Below are positions 20,646-30,500 of a stretch of DNA of 64,000 nt, piece after piece. The DNA is taken from contig NZ_CAAAID010000002.1 in the NCBI RefSeq assembly GCF_900639915.1, positions 1 to 64,000 of the forward strand. The letters are read 5' to 3'. Every line of letters starts with the position of its first letter. Position 1 is the stretch's first letter. The position numbers were made by a program, and so were the translations under genes. Source of the stretch: Legionella nagasakiensis. GTDB lineage: Bacteria; Pseudomonadota; Gammaproteobacteria; Legionellales; Legionellaceae. Under the pieces are notes generated by a model that ran no database searches, was not told where the DNA came from, and saw nothing but the letters and a program-made list of their open reading frames with translations.

Positions 20646-21299
20646 ATGTCAACAATTGTTCTAGAAGCTGAAACAAGAGCAGATAAGGGGAAAGGTGCGA
20701 GCCGCCGCCTGCGTCGTCTTGAAAATAAAGTGCCCGCCATTTTATATGGTGGTGAAAAAGAACCAAAGCCAATTCATTTATTGCATAACAAAGTACTGAA
20801 AGCATTGGAAACTGAAAGCATTTATTCCAGCGTTTTTGAATTGAAAGTGGATGGCAAAGCAGAAAAAGTGATTCTTAAGGCGATTCAGCGCCACCCTTTC
20901 AAGCCAGTCATTTTACACATGGACTTGCAGCGAGTGAGCGCCAAAGATATATTGGTCAAATTAGTACCCCTGCATTTTATGAATGAGCAGAATGCCAAAG
21001 GCGTTAAAGCCGGTGGGATGGTCAATCATACGATGATGCAGGTGGAAGTTCGCTGCCAAGCTAAAGATTTGCCGGAATACATTGAAGTCGATCTGTCTGA
21101 TATGGAATTAAATGATGTGTTGCATCTATCCGATCTAAAATTGCCAAAAGGCGTTCATTTAGCGGTTGATCCCAGCGAAGGTGATCACGACCATCCAGTG
21201 GTCAGTATTCATGTGCAAAAAAGTGGCGTTACTGAAGCAGCCGCTGAAAAAACAGAAGAAAGCTCTGCTGAAGGTTCCGCTGAAGAAAGTGCAGAATAA
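20646..21299 (+). CDS. rplY: 50S ribosomal protein L25, long CTC form
   Basis: The 217-residue protein has the L25 5S-rRNA-binding domain at the N-terminus (AETRADKGKGASRRLRRLENKVPAILYGG). The TL5/CTC beta domain follows, with an Ala/Glu-rich acidic tail. Many bacteria have the short form; gammaproteobacteria such as Legionella and Pseudomonas carry this two-domain form. prs often precedes it, but not here. The GGAG ribosome-binding site lies just after the second leader hairpin. pth and ychF follow in the usual order. Confidence 0.96.
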   Translation: MSTIVLEAETRADKGKGASRRLRRLENKVPAILYGGEKEPKPIHLLHNKVLKALETESIYSSVFELKVDGKAEKVILKAIQRHPFKPVILHMDLQRVSAKDILVKLVPLHFMNEQNAKGVKAGGMVNHTMMQVEVRCQAKDLPEYIEVDLSDMELNDVLHLSDLKLPKGVHLAVDPSEGDHDHPVVSIHVQKSGVTEAAAEKTEESSAEGSAEESAE

Positions 21300-21386
21300 A
21301 ATAAATAATTCTGTTTTTCTCATCGTAGTTTGTGGATGATAAGAGCTTCGATTGATTCATAGTACAGTGCCATTAACGGCGATAGG

Positions 21387-21469
21387 AAATCCCTCCTAAC
21401 CTCCCTTTAAACAGGGAGGAATATTCAAGGCATGTGGTTCCTTCTTTGTAAAGAGGAGGGGAGGGATTT
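21387..21469. repeat. Family 2 CCTCCCTTT-type repeat, copy 1 (83 bp)
   Basis: Inverted arms AAATCCCTCC (21387-21396) and GGAGGGATTT (21460-21469) enclose two internal hairpins: CCTCCCT with AGGGAGG, and CCTTCTTT with AAAGAGGAGG. It lies between rplY and pth and codes for nothing. Shorter relatives are at 23315 and 49671. Confidence 0.75.
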
Positions 21470-21519
21470 TTATTATGAAGTGCGGCTTAGTGAAGACAGC
21501 TTAAACCTGAATCTTACCC

Positions 21520-22089
21520 ATGACCATCAAGTTAATTGTCGGTTTAAAAAATCCTGGTGCTTCTTATGCCTCTACACGCCATAATGCTGGGGGTTGGTTT
21601 GTTGAACGGTTAGCCCAATATTATAAGCTAACGTTCAAAGCTGAAAAAAAACTGCATGGTGAATTAAGCGGGTTAGAATTTAATGGGAGCTCTTGCAAGC
21701 TATTACTGCCTTTGACCTATATGAATCACAGCGGCTTGTCTGTTCGGGCCGTAAGTCAGTTTTATCGTATTCATGCCAGTGAAATATTAGTGGCCCATGA
21801 TGAACTGGATCTTCCTGCAGGCCGCATCAAATTGAAAACAGGTGGTGGGCATGGCGGCCATAATGGGTTGAAAGATATCATCAATCAGCTGGGATGTTTT
21901 GATTTTCATCGTTTACGGGTTGGTATTGGGCATCCTGGTCATAAAGAATTGGTACTAAATTACGTGTTAGGGAAACCAGCTCAGGCGGAACGTCAATTGA
22001 TTCTGGATGCCATCGAGCGTGGAGTTGATGTGATGCCAGAGATTATAGCAGGCGATTTGGCTAAAGCGATGAATGTATTGAATGGTTAA
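21520..22089 (+). CDS. pth: Peptidyl-tRNA hydrolase
   Basis: Recycles tRNA from prematurely released peptidyl-tRNA. The 189-residue protein has the family landmarks: Asn in GLKNPGASYASTRHNAG, catalytic His21 in TRHNAGGW, PLTYMNHSG, HDELDLPAGRIKLKTGGGHGGHNGL and RLRVGIGHP. Its TAA stop runs directly into a family 1 repeat: the last A of the stop is the first base of the element. Confidence 0.97.
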   Translation: MTIKLIVGLKNPGASYASTRHNAGGWFVERLAQYYKLTFKAEKKLHGELSGLEFNGSSCKLLLPLTYMNHSGLSVRAVSQFYRIHASEILVAHDELDLPAGRIKLKTGGGHGGHNGLKDIINQLGCFDFHRLRVGIGHPGHKELVLNYVLGKPAQAERQLILDAIERGVDVMPEIIAGDLAKAMNVLNG

Positions 22090-22202
22090 GAACCTGTCTC
22101 CATAGCCTAACTAGGCAGTGCTAAAAGCCGCGATTTTCTGCGCTCCGCTGCTCTAAAATCAAGGCTTTTAGTCTCAGCCTGGCGACTCTGAAGACAGGTT
22201 CT
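22089..22202. repeat. Family 1 MITE-like palindromic element, copy C (114 bp)
   Basis: Left end AGAACCTGTCTCCA has one change from the consensus; right end is TGAAGACAGGTTCT. The inner arms are CTAAAAGCCGCGATTTT and AAAATCAAGGCTTTTAG. It fills almost the whole space between pth and ychF, starting on the pth stop codon and ending 13 bp before the ychF ATG. Transcripts reading from pth to ychF would contain the full hairpin. Confidence 0.9.
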
Positions 22203-22215
22203 AAGTGAGGTTTTC

Positions 22216-23307
22216 ATGGGATTTAAGTGTGGAATTGTCGGTTTGCCTAATGTCGGTAAATCAACCTTGTTCAACGCGTTAACTAAGGCGGGTATTGAAG
22301 CGGCAAATTATCCATTTTGTACCATTGAACCTAATGTTGGCGTGGTTACCGTTCCTGATTCGCGCTTACAGGCATTAAGTGATATTGCTCATCCGCAGCA
22401 AACCATTCCTGCTGTGATGCAGTTTGTTGATATTGCTGGATTGGTGAAAGGTGCTGCCAGTGGAGAAGGGCTTGGTAATCAATTTTTGGCAAATATACGG
22501 GAAACCGATGCCATTGCTCATGTCGTGCGTTGTTTTGAAAATACGGATGTTGTTCATGTGGAAGGAAAAGTTGATCCATTAAGCGACATTGAAGTCATTA
22601 ATACCGAACTGGCTTTAGCTGATATGGATACGGTAGAAAAAGCTTTAAATAAAGCTGGAAAAATCAGTAAAAGTGGCAATAAAGAAGCGCTTTTTGAAAA
22701 GCAAACCTTTGAAAAAATAAAAATGCATTTGGATGCGGGTAAACCTGTGCGTACGTTGCAACTGACTGCTGAGGAAAAGCAAATTAGCCAGCGCTTATTT
22801 TTATTGACAGCTAAGCCTGTGCTTTATATTGCCAATGTAGATGATCAAGGCTATGACAATAATCCTCTGCTTGATAAGGTATGTAATCTGGCTGCTGATG
22901 AAAAAGCTCGTGTGGTTGCCTTATGTGCGGCCACCGAAGCAGAATTGATTGAATTGGATGAAGTAGATCGCCAGGAATTTATGGCTGATTTAGGATTAAG
23001 TGAGCCTGGGTTAAACCGTGTGATTCGTGCGGGTTATGAGTTATTAGGTCTGCAAACTTATTTTACCGTCGGTGTTAAGGAAGTGCGTGCCTGGACGATT
23101 CATCGAGGAGCCACAGCACCGCAGGCAGCTGGAGTGATTCATACAGATTTCGAAAAAGGATTTATTCGTGCGGAAGTGATTGCTTATGATGACTTTATCG
23201 CTTGCCGGGGAGAGCAAGGTGCAAAAGAGGCAGGTAAGCTGCGCCTCGAAGGCAAGGAATATGTGGTGTGCGATGGGGACGTTATGCATTTTCGTTTTAA
23301 TGTCTAG
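22216..23307 (+). CDS. ychF: Redox-regulated ATPase YchF (OLA1 family)
   Basis: A P-loop protein of the Obg family that hydrolyses ATP and associates with ribosomes. The 363-residue protein has G1 [15 protein letters not shown] at 9-23, [20 protein letters not shown] for G3, and NVDDQ in place of the GTPase NKxD, as expected for the ATP-specific family. The C-terminal TGS domain includes [15 protein letters not shown] and GFIRAEV. The ribosome-binding AGTGAGG lies just outside the preceding repeat. Confidence 0.97.
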   Translation: MGFKCGIVGLPNVGKSTLFNALTKAGIEAANYPFCTIEPNVGVVTVPDSRLQALSDIAHPQQTIPAVMQFVDIAGLVKGAASGEGLGNQFLANIRETDAIAHVVRCFENTDVVHVEGKVDPLSDIEVINTELALADMDTVEKALNKAGKISKSGNKEALFEKQTFEKIKMHLDAGKPVRTLQLTAEEKQISQRLFLLTAKPVLYIANVDDQGYDNNPLLDKVCNLAADEKARVVALCAATEAELIELDEVDRQEFMADLGLSEPGLNRVIRAGYELLGLQTYFTVGVKEVRAWTIHRGATAPQAAGVIHTDFEKGFIRAEVIAYDDFIACRGEQGAKEAGKLRLEGKEYVVCDGDVMHFRFNV

Positions 23308-23314
23308 ACCTTAA

Positions 23315-23346
23315 AAATCTAACCTCCCTTTAATAAAGGAAGGAAT
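23315..23346. repeat. Family 2 repeat, copy 2 (short form)
   Basis: AAAATCTAACCTCCCTTTAA followed by TAAAGGAAGGAA repeats the core of copy 1 (CTAACCTCCCTTT and its inverted partner). It lies a few bases after ychF and may also act as its transcription terminator, although the T run is weak. Confidence 0.6.
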
Positions 23347-23515
23347 ATGTTTGATTTGCGTCATGACATCATTTGAAAAAATCAGGACTGAAAATAGAAA
23401 GTTTCAGTCAATTGTTCTTTAAATAAGGCTCGCTATTCGTTTTGTGTTTGTTAGAATTTAAGTTAAAACAACTGGTTGTTTGTTTGCAAAACACAAAAAA
23501 TCCTGGGGCTTTTTT

Positions 23516-25321
23516 ATGCATATCATCGAAGTCAAACAGTTAAGCATTGCTTTTCAAACAGAAAAGCAGGTAATTAGTGCCGTTGATGATGTGTCTTTCC
23601 AGTTAAATCCCGGTGAAACACTGGCCTTGCTTGGCGAATCTGGTTGTGGAAAATCATTGACTTCTCTCGGTATGATGCGCTTATTACCGCCCAATGGTGT
23701 GTATGGTCGTGCAAGTGAAGTGGTTCTGGCTGAGCAAGATTTACTTAATTTGCCTGAATACCTTATGCGCAGTCTTCGTGGGCGGCGATTGGCTATGATA
23801 TTTCAAGAGCCAATGACTGCATTAAATCCAGTCTTAAGCATTGGTGAACAATTATCGGAAGTGTTACACCGACATCAAACAGTGCCGCGTAAGCAAATTA
23901 AAGAGCATATGTTGGCTTTATTGGAAGAGGTTGAAATACCTCAGCCAGAAAGACGATTACAGCAATATCCACATCAATTATCGGGAGGACAAAAACAGCG
24001 TGTGGTGATTGCAATGGCTTTGGCAAGTCATCCGGACATCCTCATTGCTGATGAACCAACTACTGCGTTGGATGTAACGATTCAGGCGCAAATTCTCAAA
24101 CTGTTGAAAAAATTACAACAACAGCATCAAATGAGCCTGCTTTTGATCACGCATGATCTGGGCGTCGTTAAAACGATAGCCGATCGAGTTTGTGTCATGT
24201 ATGCCGGGCAAGTGGTTGAAACAGCCAGTATTGGTGATTTTTTTAAACAGCCTTTGCATCCTTATTCACAACAACTATTAGTTTCCTTGCCATCCTTTGC
24301 CAAACGCGGGCAACAATTACAGGCGATTGGTGGTGCGGTTCCCGTTCTTGATGCTATGCCGGCAGGATGTCGTTTCCATCCACGTTGTGCGCATGTATTT
24401 GCCCCTTGTGCATCGGTAGAGCCGCCATTGCAGGAGCCTCAGTCTGCTCGTTTTGTCCGATGTCATTTATATCCTGAGCATGCTTATCCACCGGATTTAT
24501 CTCAGCAAGAACAATCGTGGATAATGGAACAGAAGTCAGATGAGATTATTCTCTCGGTGGAGAATTTGGCAATCTATTTTACCTCAGGAGGTGGCTGGTT
24601 TAATCGTCATCGAGAACTCCATAAAGCAGTGGATGGCTTATCCTTTGATTTGCGTAAAGGTCAAACGCTGGCCTTGGTCGGTGAGTCGGGTTGTGGCAAA
24701 ACAACCACCGCGCGCGCATTATTGCGATTGCAACCAATCACCTCCGGTCAAATCGTTTATCGTGGCCAGAATGTTGCGAACATGCGAGGTCGGGCATTAC
24801 GTGCGTTCAGAAAAAAAGTACAAATCATCTTTCAAGATCCATTTTCTTCCATGAATCCGCGTATGACCGTTGGTGAAATTCTGGCTGAAGGTATGTTGGC
24901 GCAGGGGTTGCGCCGTGCAGAAATCCATAAAAAACAATTGCAACTGCTAGAGCAGGTGAATTTGTCGACCAAAAGTCTGCAACGTTATCCGCACCAGTTT
25001 TCTGGCGGCCAACGTCAACGAATCTGCATTGCAAGAGCATTGGCAACGGAACCAGAGCTTTTAATTTGTGACGAACCCACCAGCGCACTGGACATTTCCG
25101 TGCAGGCGCAAATTCTTAATCTCTTGAAAGAATTGCAGCAGTCGTTTGGTTTGTCGTATTTGTTTATTACTCATAATATGGGCGTGGTTGCTTATCTTGC
25201 CGATGAAGTGCTGGTCATGCGAGCAGGAAAAGCCGTTGAGCGGGGAGACTGTGAGACGATTTTTACTCGTCCATCTCACAGCTATACCCGTCAACTGTTA
25301 GAGAGTGTGCCCCAAGTCTAG
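23516..25321 (+). CDS. Fused double ATP-binding protein of a peptide-type ABC importer (YejF/GsiA-like)
   Basis: Starting at ATG 23516 (GGGGC upstream), the 601-aa protein has two oligopeptide-type ABC ATPase domains in tandem. The first has Walker A GESGCGKS, LSGGQKQRVVIAMALA and ILIADEPTTALDVT. The second has GESGCGKTTTARALL, FSGGQRQRICIARALA and LICDEPTSALDIS. The first domain ends with the oligopeptide-type cysteine-rich C-terminal region (AGCRFHPRCAH...C...RC). No permease or binding-protein gene is adjacent, so its partners are elsewhere. The 3' end overlaps the following minus-strand gene by 24 bp. Confidence 0.88.
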   Translation: MHIIEVKQLSIAFQTEKQVISAVDDVSFQLNPGETLALLGESGCGKSLTSLGMMRLLPPNGVYGRASEVVLAEQDLLNLPEYLMRSLRGRRLAMIFQEPMTALNPVLSIGEQLSEVLHRHQTVPRKQIKEHMLALLEEVEIPQPERRLQQYPHQLSGGQKQRVVIAMALASHPDILIADEPTTALDVTIQAQILKLLKKLQQQHQMSLLLITHDLGVVKTIADRVCVMYAGQVVETASIGDFFKQPLHPYSQQLLVSLPSFAKRGQQLQAIGGAVPVLDAMPAGCRFHPRCAHVFAPCASVEPPLQEPQSARFVRCHLYPEHAYPPDLSQQEQSWIMEQKSDEIILSVENLAIYFTSGGGWFNRHRELHKAVDGLSFDLRKGQTLALVGESGCGKTTTARALLRLQPITSGQIVYRGQNVANMRGRALRAFRKKVQIIFQDPFSSMNPRMTVGEILAEGMLAQGLRRAEIHKKQLQLLEQVNLSTKSLQRYPHQFSGGQRQRICIARALATEPELLICDEPTSALDISVQAQILNLLKELQQSFGLSYLFITHNMGVVAYLADEVLVMRAGKAVERGDCETIFTRPSHSYTRQLLESVPQV

Positions 25322-27418
25322 ATGATCTTCATCGCGAACGTCTGAAAGAGAACGGCTTCGGCGCAGAGGTGCAGTGGCACCAAGTAAAGTTTCTCTGGAT
25401 GCACCTAGAGATACATCGGATAACGAGCGAGCTCTTCTCATTGGCGCAACTGGAAGTACTTGGTCAGCAGGAGAATGCAATGGACTGGCTAACTCTTGGG
25501 ATAGCCTCTGAAAGGGTACCTCAAAGGCTTGCAGTTTTTGTCGATGGTCGGCATCAGAGCGTTCTAATTTAGGATTTAACGAGTCTTTGCACCGCTGTAC
25601 CTTTTCTTCGTGCAGCGTAAGTCGTTTTGCAAATTGCTTTTCATCATAGGCTATTTTAGCGCCAGCAGCTATGGTAAAGGCACCAGCGGTGGCGGTAAGG
25701 CCCATGGCTGCCGCACTGGCAAGACTGCCGGCTGCCAGGGCAATACCGAGGGGAGCGAGCACGCCTGTTAAAACCAAGGCCAAACTGACTGCAAGCAGTA
25801 AAGCCGTAGCGCCTATCAGCAGTGCTGTACGGTTTCGTTGCCAGAAGTTTGGCTTAACTGGTTTTTCTTTTTCTAGCTTAATGAGTTCTTGTTCATTATC
25901 GGTAACGATTTTTTTAATATCTTGTTGGTGTGTCTCTGCTAGGCCTACTTTTTGTTTCTTGAGTGCATCTTGCAACGTTTCAGCAACCAGAGTCGGGAAG
26001 TTTTTATCCAGCGGTGGGTTTTCGCTTAACCGTTGAATGGCAGTGGCTTGTTTCAATAATGCTTCTTTTATATTTGTTTGTTTTTCTTCAGACAAAATAG
26101 AAGCCTGTAATTCCAGTTCAATGGCGTAGAGCGCCAACTGATTTTGCAGTTTGAACCGTTTTTTGGCTTCTTCATCTTCCAGGGTATCAAGTCGTTCATT
26201 AACTTTGGCAAACATGGTTTTTAAGGCGCGTTCAAAATGATCGAGTTTGAAGAAATCAACATCATTTTGTGTTGCTTCGGCAAGTGCAGCCAAATGCTCA
26301 TCCAAATCATCACCATGAGGAATAGTTTGAGCAAAGGTGATGTATTTTTGCAACAGGGTGGTGCGATAATCACGATCATCAATGTTATGATTTGATATAA
26401 TGCGTTCAGCCAAACTAACAAAACGCTCATAATTAACAGAATCACCATCAATAATTCCAGACAGTAATTGGCTGATGGATGCTGAACGAAGAAATGCAAA
26501 CGCTTCATCAGGAACACCTTCTTCTTCGATTTCCTCGCCAAGATCACGAGGACTGGCTAATTCAATAAAATTTGCAACGGATTGAATGAGTTCCACCTCA
26601 TCATGATCGATCAGTCTAAATTGATTATCTTGCATGCTGGCTATGGACGCTTTAAGTCTGGCTAGTTGTTCCTGATTATCAGTATGTTCTGGAATGGGGG
26701 TAATCGATTGATCCATCCGGTTTACGTAATAGAGATGATCATTGTAAAGGACAACGCCATTTTTTCCTTGTAATAATCTGTCTAAATCAGGCCATGAAGC
26801 CGTGTTTGGGTCAAAGGTTACTTTAACGAGACCGCATGGAGACGTTTCGGGGACTAAGGTTGGATGGGTGAGATAGAGTACCTCACGATCACTGGGTGCT
26901 GCAGTTGTGTTTCTGATAATGGCTAAAGAAAAAGGACGTTTTATGCTTTTCTCAGGATCAGGGTCATCTCGCAAAAAAGCAATGGAAAAAGCACAGTTTC
27001 TACCATCATCGTCGATATAGCTAAAACAAATGTCATTATAATAACTGTTGATTCCTCCGGCGTGCTCATGAGCTATGAAGGAATTTTCCGGATAACCAGG
27101 TAATGTATTGATACGGGCTCTGGTAAATATACGACCATCAAAATTTCCTTGGGTATAGGCGAGAGGTTTTTTCTCATCTTTTAATGTTTCCGTCGCATCA
27201 TCATAAAGATGAGAGGTGTCTTGCAGACGATGTTGTATTTCTGCAACTGGATATTGATAACTGACGTAATGGGTTCTTGGAAGATCTGCAGCAATTTGGT
27301 GGTCATACGTAGATTTTGTTGAGCCTTCAATAAGATTTGGAGTATGGCTTGGAAGATCTCGAAATAACGTAGAAGCAACCTCTATGTAATTTCCAACGTA
27401 TTTTTTAAAAGCGGCCAT
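25298..27418 (-). CDS. Candidate Dot/Icm effector: alpha-helical protein with hydrophobic hairpin and repeated RSLSDV tail
   Basis: The 706-aa protein starts at an ATG behind GGAG. Residues 1-290 are a mixed, unrecognised region; 290-525 are largely helical and coiled-coil; 530-591 are a long Ala/Leu/Gly-rich hydrophobic stretch able to form a membrane hairpin; 592-660 are charged helix. The tail carries RRARSLSDV (661-669) and RRSRSLSDV (686-694), resembling basophilic-kinase or 14-3-3 sites, and ends acidic then hydrophobic (VRDEDHLDLGHTL). Coiled coil plus membrane hairpin plus such a tail is common in Legionella effectors. No catalytic motif is recognised and there is no Sec signal peptide. 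It lies downstream of the other coiled-coil gene on the same strand. Confidence 0.6.
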   Translation of the reverse strand: MAAFKKYVGNYIEVASTLFRDLPSHTPNLIEGSTKSTYDHQIAADLPRTHYVSYQYPVAEIQHRLQDTSHLYDDATETLKDEKKPLAYTQGNFDGRIFTRARINTLPGYPENSFIAHEHAGGINSYYNDICFSYIDDDGRNCAFSIAFLRDDPDPEKSIKRPFSLAIIRNTTAAPSDREVLYLTHPTLVPETSPCGLVKVTFDPNTASWPDLDRLLQGKNGVVLYNDHLYYVNRMDQSITPIPEHTDNQEQLARLKASIASMQDNQFRLIDHDEVELIQSVANFIELASPRDLGEEIEEEGVPDEAFAFLRSASISQLLSGIIDGDSVNYERFVSLAERIISNHNIDDRDYRTTLLQKYITFAQTIPHGDDLDEHLAALAEATQNDVDFFKLDHFERALKTMFAKVNERLDTLEDEEAKKRFKLQNQLALYAIELELQASILSEEKQTNIKEALLKQATAIQRLSENPPLDKNFPTLVAETLQDALKKQKVGLAETHQQDIKKIVTDNEQELIKLEKEKPVKPNFWQRNRTALLIGATALLLAVSLALVLTGVLAPLGIALAAGSLASAAAMGLTATAGAFTIAAGAKIAYDEKQFAKRLTLHEEKVQRCKDSLNPKLERSDADHRQKLQAFEVPFQRLSQELASPLHSPADQVLPVAPMRRARSLSDVSLGASRETLLGATAPLRRSRSLSDVRDEDHLDLGHTL

Positions 27419-27509
27419 GGGACATGCTCCAAATATATTACTTATTACTTGACCTTATAATAAAGGAAAAAACTTAAGGAAATATGATGTATTTTAGCTG
27501 AATTCTGGA

Positions 27510-27562
27510 ATCCAACCTGGTTACCGCATTTGCGGTAACCAGGCTACAACTATAGGTTGGAT
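27510..27562. repeat. Nested inverted repeat between the two coiled-coil genes
   Basis: An inner hairpin has perfect 13-bp arms (CCTGGTTACCGCA / TGCGGTAACCAGG) with a 2-nt loop at 27516-27543. It sits within outer 9-bp arms ATCCAACCT (27510-27518) and AGGTTGGAT (27554-27562). It follows the 1,102-aa gene by 14 bp and can form a strong terminator stem on that strand, although only a weak T run follows. The GTAGGTTGGAT phrase resembles dispersed REP-like units of proteobacteria. Confidence 0.7.
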
Positions 27563-27576
27563 CGTTTGTCAGATGG

Positions 27577-30500
27577 TTAAGAGAATGTTGAGCGAGGTGC
27601 TTCTACTTCGGGTGATTTTGCTGTAAGAGCCTCAGTTAATTCTTGGTTAAACGTGTTGAGTTTGGCGTGCAGGGATTTTCGATAGTCAGGACCTGATTTG
27701 GCGCGAGGTTTGAAATGCTGCAAGCCTTTCTGAATTACCGAAGATAAATCGCCGTAGGTGGCTGGATTTGTTTGATACTTAATGACAGCACTTTTTAACT
27801 CGTGAAGGTAGACTTGACGTTTTTCCGCTTCCGTCTGATAACTGAAACATCCGAGAACCAGTGCAGCGGCTCTGCTGAAGAAATCACGCCAGGAAAAAGT
27901 ACTGGCTCGCTCCTTAAGATAATCGCCGAATATTCCACCCAACTGGGTGTCATGCGAGCCAAAGAATCTGGTTTTCAACGCGGTTAAACGATCATGGCGC
28001 ACGCTACTTACTGTTTCTATCTCTTCATCATCATAAACACCAGTCGCTTGTCGTAATGTCCTTGCAGCAGATGAGAGACGGGGTTTTAATCCATCAATGA
28101 TCTCAAGTTGGTCTGCGATAGCCCGCTTTTTGCTGCCGGATGCTTCTGCAAGTAGGGGAGAAGCATTAAGGGCAGCTAATTGTTTTTGAATGGCTTTGTG
28201 TAGTTTTATTTTATCTGGGGTCGCTAAAGACGCGGAGTCATCCGTCCGGCTTGCCAAAGCATGCATGGCATGTGCGATTTGCGTCAATTGCTGTAATTGC
28301 AAGCTTTCTTTTTTACGGATTATAGTTGCTACAAGCTGACTTAACTCATCGTATTGTTGGGATAATCGGTCGTTTTGTTCGTTTAACTGCTGTAATTGTC
28401 CGGCCAAGGTTTCTTTTTGTTCGGCTTGTTCTGCTAATAGGGTTTCTGAGTCTGGAATGCCTTCATTAAATGTTTGCCATGCTGTATTCTGGGCAGTCAA
28501 CCTTCTGGCAATTTGACGCACCTGTTCTTCGCATGATCTATCCTTAAAGGTTGATATGGTAAGCAGGTTTTGCAGTTGTGAAATCATGGTTTCATGGCGG
28601 CGAATATGAGCTAATGCCTTATCAGGTGATAGACTATCCAGTTCAGTCAACAGAGAAGGCAATCCATTAGCCTGCATTTGAGCCTCATTCAATTTAAATT
28701 CCAGCTTAAGCATGCGGTGTTCCAGGACGGCATGCTCGTGTGCGAAATTATCTAGCTGTGTTTGTACTTCTAAATGTGCTAATTCTTGTTTTTGTCTCTC
28801 TCGAACTTTGCGTGGTTCAATAATTTCCTGATAGCGCTGCTGCAGTTTATAAAGATTCACTTCGGAAAGACTTTGCGATGGCGATGTGCCAGACGGTGGT
28901 TGAGTGATGTCTACTGCCAGTTCGGCAGCAATTTGTGCGCGTTTGGCCTGAATGTAATACAGTATGTCCTCCATATCAGCATCAAAATCACTATAAACAA
29001 TGGAGGTGTGATGTTGAAATAAATCGAATACATAAGTGGTATTGATGCCATACCAAGCACCGGCCTGTTGTTCGCGTTTATATAGTTCATCGATGAACTG
29101 TCCTATCGCTTCATTGCATTCAAGGTATCGTTTTAAGTCTTCTTTTGGTACCTCTTGGGCAGGAATATACAGACTGGAACGATTTTCAATGGCTTGTGCA
29201 AATCTTGCTAGGGATTCATCGGCCATTCTAAGCGCTTCTCGGCGAGCTGCTTCATGATGGCGTAATTGCTCCAAGGCTTCTTCAATGCCTTCAGGCTCTA
29301 TCATGCTGGCGAATGTAGCTTGTTTTTCTGCTTTTTTTGCTTCGGAGGCTTGAGCAATCTTAAGGGTTTCTTCTTCTTTTTCTTCTGCAGCATGCAGTAA
29401 TTGCTCGCGGCCTTCGCGGGTTTGTTTTGCCCGTGCCTCTTCAATAGGTTGGTGTTCTTGTGTGGCAGTGGTAATCAATTGCTGAATGCGGTCTCGCTGA
29501 GTTCTTATTCTAGTGATTTCTTCGAGTAAGGTGACGTGCGTTTTTTCCAATGCCGTTCGGAAGGTTTCTTTGGCAGCGTAAGGAGCTGGCGGGGATAAGG
29601 TTGAATCCAGTTGATCATCCCGTTCCTCCAAGGCGCGTTGCTGCTCCATGAGTTGAGCACTATAGTGTTTTAAACCCGCAATTAATGCGGTATAACTCTC
29701 ACTGTTTTCTGTTAAGCGCGTAAGCTCGTCTTCCGCACTGGATAAAGAAATGACATAAGCCAGTGTGCTCCCCTCACCAGTAATAAAATCTGGCGTGGTA
29801 ATTTCTTTTACGGCGGTTGCTTCTTTTAATTGTTGTTTATAAACAGCAAGTTTTCGGACTTCTAGGAGTTGGGCCATCTGGGTTTCAAACAATTCAACAA
29901 TGCGTGGTACTTCATGATCACATGCTGTAACTCCTTCGTTATGCAAGTGTTCCAATGCTTGTTTTGTGGCATTTTGCTCAATATGGGTGCCAGTGTTGAA
30001 TAAATGTTTCCAGGCAGTTGTGATATCGCCGATGGTCGTTGTCCCAGGATTTGCTAATAAGCGATGATAGTCGGAAATGATATTGGGAAAATGGCGGTCT
30101 ATGTTCTCTTTCCATCGCCTATTAAATTGGAGAAATTGAGTGGCTCGTTCTCTAATTTGGGCAAGCACGTGTTCTCGGTCTGCAATCATGGCATCGATTG
30201 CTGTTATGTCATCGGAGCCTGATGCCAAAAGTTCTTTACCCGGGCGTAACAGACGTTGAATAGATTCCTCACCAATGAGCTGTTGCAAGTCGTCATGCTG
30301 CGCTTTCCATGCTGCGGTTTGTTCTCTTGCCTGTTGCTGACGTTCTTCTTCGTGTTGAAGGTAATCGACGGTTTTGTCAATGGATTCAGGCGTATGGGTT
30401 ACATAAACTAACAGACGTTTATCTAATTCCTGTTGCAGACCCTGCAGAAGGTCGGTTAATCCTTTCTCTCTAGCTTCCGGATCAGGAACAGCAAGGGCTA

